A stretch of 64,000 nt of DNA from Firm-13 sp964579245 (GTDB taxonomy: Bacteria > Bacillota > Clostridia > Saccharofermentanales > Saccharofermentanaceae): positions 8,305 through 72,304 of the forward strand of contig CAZOFY010000004.1 of NCBI GenBank assembly GCA_964579245.1. Direction: 5' to 3'. The notes beneath the pieces are model-generated. The model was given only the letters and a program-made list of their open reading frames with translations, did not search any database and was not told the origin of the DNA. Below, piece after piece: positions 60,035 through 64,000 of the stretch (its first letter is position 1; every line of letters begins with the position of its first letter). Both the position numbers and the translations under genes were made by a program.

Positions 60035-61900
60035 GTGGCCGGTCGCACAGGCGGAATACCCGAGAGTATCATTGAAGAGATCATAGCTCGCAACGATATC
60101 GCATCCGTTGTGGGTCAATATGTGCGCTTCACAAAGACTTCCGGCCAGAATCTTTTCGGATTGTGTCCCTTTCACTCTGAAGACACGCCATCGTTTTCCG
60201 TCGCTCCGGGCAAACAGATCTATTATTGTTTCGGTTGCAATAAGGGCGGAAATGTCATTCATTTTATGATGGAGATTGAGAAATGCAGCTATATTGAAGC
60301 GATCAAGCTGTTGGCTGAACGTGCACAGATCCGCATTCCCGAGCCGGAGGATGAATCCTATCGAAAGGATGCAGCCATCCGTGACAGCGTTCGTGACTCG
60401 CTGGTCGAAGCTGCCCGTTACTTCTATAATCATCTGCATTCGCCACAAGGATTGATTGCCGCGCAGTACTTGGAGAAGCGCAAGATCTCACCGCAGACCG
60501 CTAAGTCATTCGGTCTCGGGTATGCTCCCGATGAATGGTCGGGTCTCTACCGGCATCTGAGAAACAAGGGATTCTCCGATGATATTCTCTCGAAAAACGG
60601 CCTCTTCACCAAAGGCAAGAAGAATGACTTACTGGATCTGTTCCGGGGACGATTGATGTTTCCTATCTTTGATTCGATGGGAAAAATTGTCGCTTTCGGC
60701 GGACGAATTCTGAGCGACGGCCATCCGAAATATATCAATTCACCCGAAAGTGTCGTGTACTCCAAGCAACGACACCTCTACGGCTTGAATTTTGCAAAGT
60801 CTAGCAGGGATAAGAAACTAATCATCGTTGAAGGCTATATGGACGTCATTTCCATGCATCAGGCCGGGGTGACAAACGCTGTCGCCTCTCTCGGGACGGC
60901 TTTGACGGACCGTCAACTTGATCTTGCATCGAGATATTCAGAAGAAATCGTCCTTTTTTACGATTCGGACAATGCGGGACAGGCGGCCGCACTTCGCGGA
61001 CTGAAGATGCTGATTGAACGAGACAAGAAGCACACAGCGACACAGACGAAGATCTCGATCGCAATGGTGCCGGACGGGAAAGACCCTGATGAGTATATCA
61101 AAGAGTACGGAGCGGATGCTTTTCGAAAAATCGTGTCGAACGCATACTCTGTGATGGATTATTTGCTTCTTTCCGCCAAAAACCAGAGCACGACGGACGG
61201 AAAGCTGGATCCGAGAACCTATCAACAGCTTGCCTGTACCTACATTTCCTGGGAGCAGAATGCGGTCCTGCGCGAACGCGCTGCCGGAGAGGTCGCGCGC
61301 GTGCTCCATGTCTCTCCCGCCAGTGTCCTTCTGGAGTCTAACCGGATAGGTGAACAGAAGACAGAGTGGGAATATAAGGAGAATACACGAAGAGCAGAAA
61401 AGCAGACCGCTGTTATTCCGGATCAGAATGACGGGAATCGCGCCAATCTCCAGGAAATCGCCCTCCTGTGTCTTCTGACGGAAGTCGGTCCTGACTATGC
61501 TTCCCTCGAGGAGAAACCGATCCCTACGGATTTTACGGCCGGATCTATGAGGGACATTGCCGCCGAGGCGATTAAGCTTCTGCAGGAGCAGAAACTGAAT
61601 GCGATCAGTTTTCTGGATCTGGGCGAGGACAGGACCATAAACGGACACCCCGCGAGGGAAGTGCTATCAGAGTATCTGGTGCGAACTTTGAAGGTATCAG
61701 ACGCCAGCTACAGGAAGCATATTTTGTTGGATTCCATCTATAAGCTGCGACTTGCCGCCTATACGCGGCAGAAGAGTATACTTGCGAAGAATCTCGACTC
61801 GATGCCTGAAGGCGCCGACAGGGAAGCAACGAAGAAGACCTTTTTAGAGATTTCGAAGTACTTGAAGCACATCCGTGACCGGATGAAGGAGATTCAATAA
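60035..61900 (+). CDS. dnaG: DNA primase
   Basis: Makes RNA primers at the replication fork. 621 residues. The CHC2 zinc site is C44, H47, C65, C68; the Toprim catalytic core has KLIIVEGYMDVISMHQ near residue 265 and FYDSDNAGQAA near 307; the C-terminal helical part binds DnaB. GTG start after GACGGAGG. In Bacillus dnaG is followed by sigA; here sigA is absent and trmK follows at once (1 base after the stop). Confidence 0.96.
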   Translation: MAGRTGGIPESIIEEIIARNDIASVVGQYVRFTKTSGQNLFGLCPFHSEDTPSFSVAPGKQIYYCFGCNKGGNVIHFMMEIEKCSYIEAIKLLAERAQIRIPEPEDESYRKDAAIRDSVRDSLVEAARYFYNHLHSPQGLIAAQYLEKRKISPQTAKSFGLGYAPDEWSGLYRHLRNKGFSDDILSKNGLFTKGKKNDLLDLFRGRLMFPIFDSMGKIVAFGGRILSDGHPKYINSPESVVYSKQRHLYGLNFAKSSRDKKLIIVEGYMDVISMHQAGVTNAVASLGTALTDRQLDLASRYSEEIVLFYDSDNAGQAAALRGLKMLIERDKKHTATQTKISIAMVPDGKDPDEYIKEYGADAFRKIVSNAYSVMDYLLLSAKNQSTTDGKLDPRTYQQLACTYISWEQNAVLRERAAGEVARVLHVSPASVLLESNRIGEQKTEWEYKENTRRAEKQTAVIPDQNDGNRANLQEIALLCLLTEVGPDYASLEEKPIPTDFTAGSMRDIAAEAIKLLQEQKLNAISFLDLGEDRTINGHPAREVLSEYLVRTLKVSDASYRKHILLDSIYKLRLAAYTRQKSILAKNLDSMPEGADREATKKTFLEISKYLKHIRDRMKEIQ

Positions 61901-61901
61901 G

Positions 61902-62627
61902 ATGTCTGAAGAAGGACATAGGAAAATGCAGGCTTTTTCCGTGAAGCCGACGGTTCTGTCAATCCGGTTGCAGGAAATCGTGTCCATGATCCCGCCATCC
62001 GAACGTGTGGTTGATGTCGGGACAGACCATGGACAGGTACCGGCGTTTCTTCTGGAACACAATCTGACTCCGACTGTTCTTGCGACCGACATTCACGACG
62101 GGCCGACAGAGACGGCACGGAAATATCTACGCCGACAGGGCGTCATGAAGGATGCCGAGGTCAAGAAGACAGACGGACTGCATGGCGTGAGCCTCGGCAT
62201 AGGCGACACCGTGGTTTTGTCCGGCCTGGGCGGACTAGAGATGATACGGATCCTGACTGAATCCATGGTAGAGCATGCAAGCGGATTTCCCGCCGGTGTT
62301 CATTTTCTGATGCAGCCGCAACGGTCCGCCGAGGAGCTGCGTGTTTTTCTGCAGGGCAACGGCTTTGTCCTTCTACGGGAGCGGATCTGTATCGATAGAG
62401 AGAAGCTCTATGTGATTCTTTTGGCGAGGTTTTCCGGCGAAAGGTTCCCGCCGCTTTCTCTTTCAGAGAGCATTCTTGGACCTCGGATCCTCTCAGACCA
62501 ACCTGACTGCTACGTGCCTTATCTCAAGCATCAGCGCAACGTATTACGCAAACACATGCGCGCCCGGCCGGAGCTGATCGAGGTCATTGCATACATCGAG
62601 GATTTACTGAAGAAAGTACAAGACTGA
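61902..62627 (+). CDS. trmK: tRNA (adenine(22)-N1)-methyltransferase
   Basis: 241 residues, SAM-dependent methyltransferase modifying A22 in the D arm of tRNA. The SAM site is VVDVGTDHGQVPAFLL and the next acidic residue ATDIHDGP; SGLGGLEMI is the family motif, followed by LMQPQRSAEELR. AAGGAG is 10 bases from the ATG at 61902; a later in-frame ATG at 61926 is possible. With yqfO it forms the usual Firmicutes pair. Confidence 0.92.
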   Translation: MSEEGHRKMQAFSVKPTVLSIRLQEIVSMIPPSERVVDVGTDHGQVPAFLLEHNLTPTVLATDIHDGPTETARKYLRRQGVMKDAEVKKTDGLHGVSLGIGDTVVLSGLGGLEMIRILTESMVEHASGFPAGVHFLMQPQRSAEELRVFLQGNGFVLLRERICIDREKLYVILLARFSGERFPPLSLSESILGPRILSDQPDCYVPYLKHQRNVLRKHMRARPELIEVIAYIEDLLKKVQD

Positions 62628-62697
62628 ACCGTTTTCGATATCAACCAGTCCGGGAAGACTAATTTCCGGATAAAAGAATGTTTCGAGGGGGAAGACA

Positions 62698-63480
62698 ATG
62701 GAAGGTAACACGTACTCGATCCGTCAAATATGTACGTACATCGAAGAACTTGCTCCCGTTGAGACCGCTGAAAGCTGGGACAATGTCGGTCTTATGCTCG
62801 GGGATCTCGAGGGCGGCACAGACACTGTCGTACTATCTCTCGACGCAGATCGGAAAGCGTATTCGGATTGCATAGAGAAAAAGGCATCTCTTCTGATCAC
62901 TCATCATCCGCTCATTTTTCACCCGTTGCAAAATATTGACTATCAGACACCGAAAGGGAGCCTCATCCGCGACTTCGTCCGGGCGGATATCCGCGTGTAC
63001 AGTGCGCACACCAATTTGGACAAGGCAGAATACGGAGTGAATCGGGCGCTGGCCCAATCTGTCGGTCTTGTCGATACAGAGCCGCTTCCCGGAGCTGCGA
63101 TTGGACTGCGGGGAAGAATACAGCGGCAGAGTCTTTACATACTGGCTGAGCTTCTTCGTAGTCAGCTCGGCGCGGCTCAGGTCGTGACGAACGGAGATAC
63201 GGACAAGATGATTGAGCGGGTGTTTGTCTGTGGGGGCTCCTTTGATGCCGACAATATATCCCTTCTCTCGAAAAGCTCCGTCGATCTCGTAATCACGGGG
63301 GAAATCGGCTATCATGCGATGACAGATCTCTACGATCTCGGCATCCGCACAATGGCCTTGGGACACGATGTATCAGAGCGAATTGTCCTTGATCCTCTGG
63401 GAGAAATGCTGAGAAAGAATTTTCCCGGTATCGGGGTGGCGATTGCCCGTGGTTTCGATTATAATAGAAACGTTTTCTGA
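62698..63480 (+). CDS. yqfO: Nif3-like dinuclear metal centre protein (YqfO)
   Basis: 260 residues of the NIF3/DUF34 family, a toroidal hexamer with a two-metal site. Conserved ESWDNVGLMLGDLEGG, ITHHPLIFHPLQNI, YSAHTNLDKAEYGVN, and the C-terminal GEIGYHAMTDL with GHDVSE. It lacks the middle PII-like insertion of the Bacillus YqfO (about 370 residues). Proposed roles are diverse and unsettled. GAGGGGGAAG precedes the ATG. Its last codons contain the rnpB promoter and its stop codon lies in the first helix of rnpB. Confidence 0.92.
   Translation: MEGNTYSIRQICTYIEELAPVETAESWDNVGLMLGDLEGGTDTVVLSLDADRKAYSDCIEKKASLLITHHPLIFHPLQNIDYQTPKGSLIRDFVRADIRVYSAHTNLDKAEYGVNRALAQSVGLVDTEPLPGAAIGLRGRIQRQSLYILAELLRSQLGAAQVVTNGDTDKMIERVFVCGGSFDADNISLLSKSSVDLVITGEIGYHAMTDLYDLGIRTMALGHDVSERIVLDPLGEMLRKNFPGIGVAIARGFDYNRNVF
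63460..63465 (+). promoter_or_regulatory. -10 element of rnpB inside yqfO
   Basis: TATAAT at 63460-63465, with a weak TGGCGA (63437-63442) 17 bases before. The predicted start, 63472-63477, agrees with the first paired base of RNase P RNA at 63477. Confidence 0.6.
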
Positions 63481-63827
63481 GTAAACCAGACGATCGCGGG
63501 TGCAGGGCCGAAAGGCCGCACGTGAGGAAAGTCCGGGCTCCATAGGACAAGGGTGCCGGGTAACTCCCGGTGAAGGCGACTTTAAGGAAAGTGCAACAGA
63601 GATATACCGCCGTCATTCTTCGGGATGACGGTAAGGCTGAAAAGGCGGGGTAAGAGCCCACCGGCGGATTGGCAACATTCCGGCCATGTAAACCCCACCC
63701 GGAGCAACGCCGTGGAGAGACATTACTGTGGTCCGCAGGTCTCGGGGAGGCGGCTGGAGCCGGTCAGAAATGATCGGCCTGGATAGATGACCGTCAAATA
63801 CAGAACCCGGCTTACAGGTTTACTCAG
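63477..63827 (+). ncRNA. rnpB: RNase P RNA (type A)
   Basis: The catalytic RNA that trims the 5' ends of tRNAs, about 351 bases. Helix P1 is a perfect 11-base pairing of CTGAGTAAACC (63477-63487) with GGTTTACTCAG (63817-63827). Universal core sequences are present: GAGGAAAGTCCGGGCTCC at about 63522, GTAAACCCCACCCGGAGCAA at about 63689 and ACAGAACCCGGCTTA at about 63801. The overall layout is ancestral (type A), not the Bacillus type B. The first four bases overlap the end of yqfO. Confidence 0.95.
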
Positions 63828-63848
63828 AATTATATAACTGTTTCAGGT

Positions 63849-63880
63849 GTCGGAGAGGCCCTCCGGCAACTTTCATTTTC
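63849..63880 (+). terminator. Possible terminator of rnpB
   Basis: A short hairpin GTCGGAG / CTCCGGC (63849-63855, 63861-63867, one G-U pair) with a five-base loop and a T-rich stretch (ACTTTCATTTT) that starts only after a gap of two bases. A weak candidate. Confidence 0.4.
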
Positions 63881-63902
63881 GGCAGGAAGAAGGAGAATCA
63901 TC

Positions 63903-64000
63903 ATGTCCGCAGAGTCTTATTTGAGCAGAGGCGTTTCCCCTACGAAGGATGATGTGAAGAAGGCCGTGGCGAATCAGTCGTCCGGTGTTGCTCCCGGAGC
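63903..64000 (+). CDS. Start of a probable PurM-type protein (cut by window edge)
   Basis: Only the first 32 codons are in the window. GAAGGAG lies before the ATG. The N-terminus YLSRGVSPTKDDVKKAVANQ resembles the first residues of the divergent AIR-synthase (PurM-like) proteins found in Bacteroidetes and Clostridia, which begin with a short R/G-V-S-x-x-K-x-D-V-h stretch. If right, this would supply the purM step missing from the pur cluster at 20-26 kb. The identification rests on memory of this N-terminal pattern only. Confidence 0.5.
   Translation, partial: MSAESYLSRGVSPTKDDVKKAVANQSSGVAPG

Overview
The window reads as a piece of a Firmicutes chromosome of class Clostridia, probably from a draft or metagenome assembly because it holds two 100-base N gaps. 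The clostridial call rests on the SCIFF (six cysteines in forty-five residues) peptide with its radical SAM maturase next to yajC, on a T-box leader before thrS, on the dprA-topA-trmFO order, on the trmK/yqfO pair, and on a CdaA-YbbR-glmM locus. Base composition looks even (near half G+C). I see no prophage, plasmid or CRISPR locus; nearly everything is ordinary housekeeping DNA, densely packed and mostly on the + strand.

Layout. 0-4.1 kb: MATE exporter, PHP-domain phosphoesterase, N-acetylglucosamine-6-phosphate deacetylase and a Crp/Fnr-type regulator. 4.2-9.8 kb: purine salvage and nucleoside uptake (xpt, a BMP-type lipoprotein, a two-domain ATPase, two permeases). 9.8-14.7 kb: c-di-AMP synthesis and amino-sugar supply, with diadenylate cyclase fused to a YbbR domain, then glmM and glmS; a convergent polyphosphate kinase 2 gene follows. 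15.6-18.4 kb: an apparently autoregulated GntR/DUF1648 pair, a left-handed beta-helix protein and a HEAT-repeat protein. 18.9-25.8 kb: a CapA-like lipoprotein, then purE-purF-purN-purH-purD. 25.8-32.3 kb: a NadD-YqeK-RsfS triple fusion, a ComEA-like protein, T-box-controlled thrS, tRNA-Pro(CGG), thyA and folA. 32.3-38.1 kb: a small conserved protein behind a cluster of dyad symmetries, an unknown protein, and a 1.4-kilo-residue 2-hydroxyacyl-CoA dehydratase activase-like protein. 38.1-50.9 kb: polA, coaE, ychF, comM-dprA, topA, trmFO and membrane proteins. 50.9-52.6 kb: a non-coding 1.7 kb region with a diverged array of hairpin repeats around an assembly gap. 52.6-64 kb: dapA-dapB divergent from queA-tgt, then yajC-scfA-scfB, a gamma carbonic anhydrase, an HD protein, dnaG, trmK, yqfO, RNase P RNA and the first codons of a probable PurM-type protein.

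The genes join into recognisable modules: purine supply (salvage operon plus de novo cluster; the missing purM step may be the divergent gene cut off at the right edge), cell-envelope precursors and c-di-AMP, folate/thymidylate, DNA uptake and processing (comEA-like, comM, dprA), queuosine tRNA modification, lysine/diaminopimelate synthesis and one RiPP (ribosomally made, modified peptide).

The observations I would look at first are the hairpin-repeat array (51.3-52.2 kb), the matched double TTGTCG motif in front of the comEA-like gene and comM-dprA, the NadD-YqeK-RsfS fusion with a strong internal ribosome binding site, the CdaA-YbbR fusion, the string of four perfect dyads before the 32.5 kb gene, and the first gap, whose two edges repeat the same 29 bases and so is probably not a real gap.
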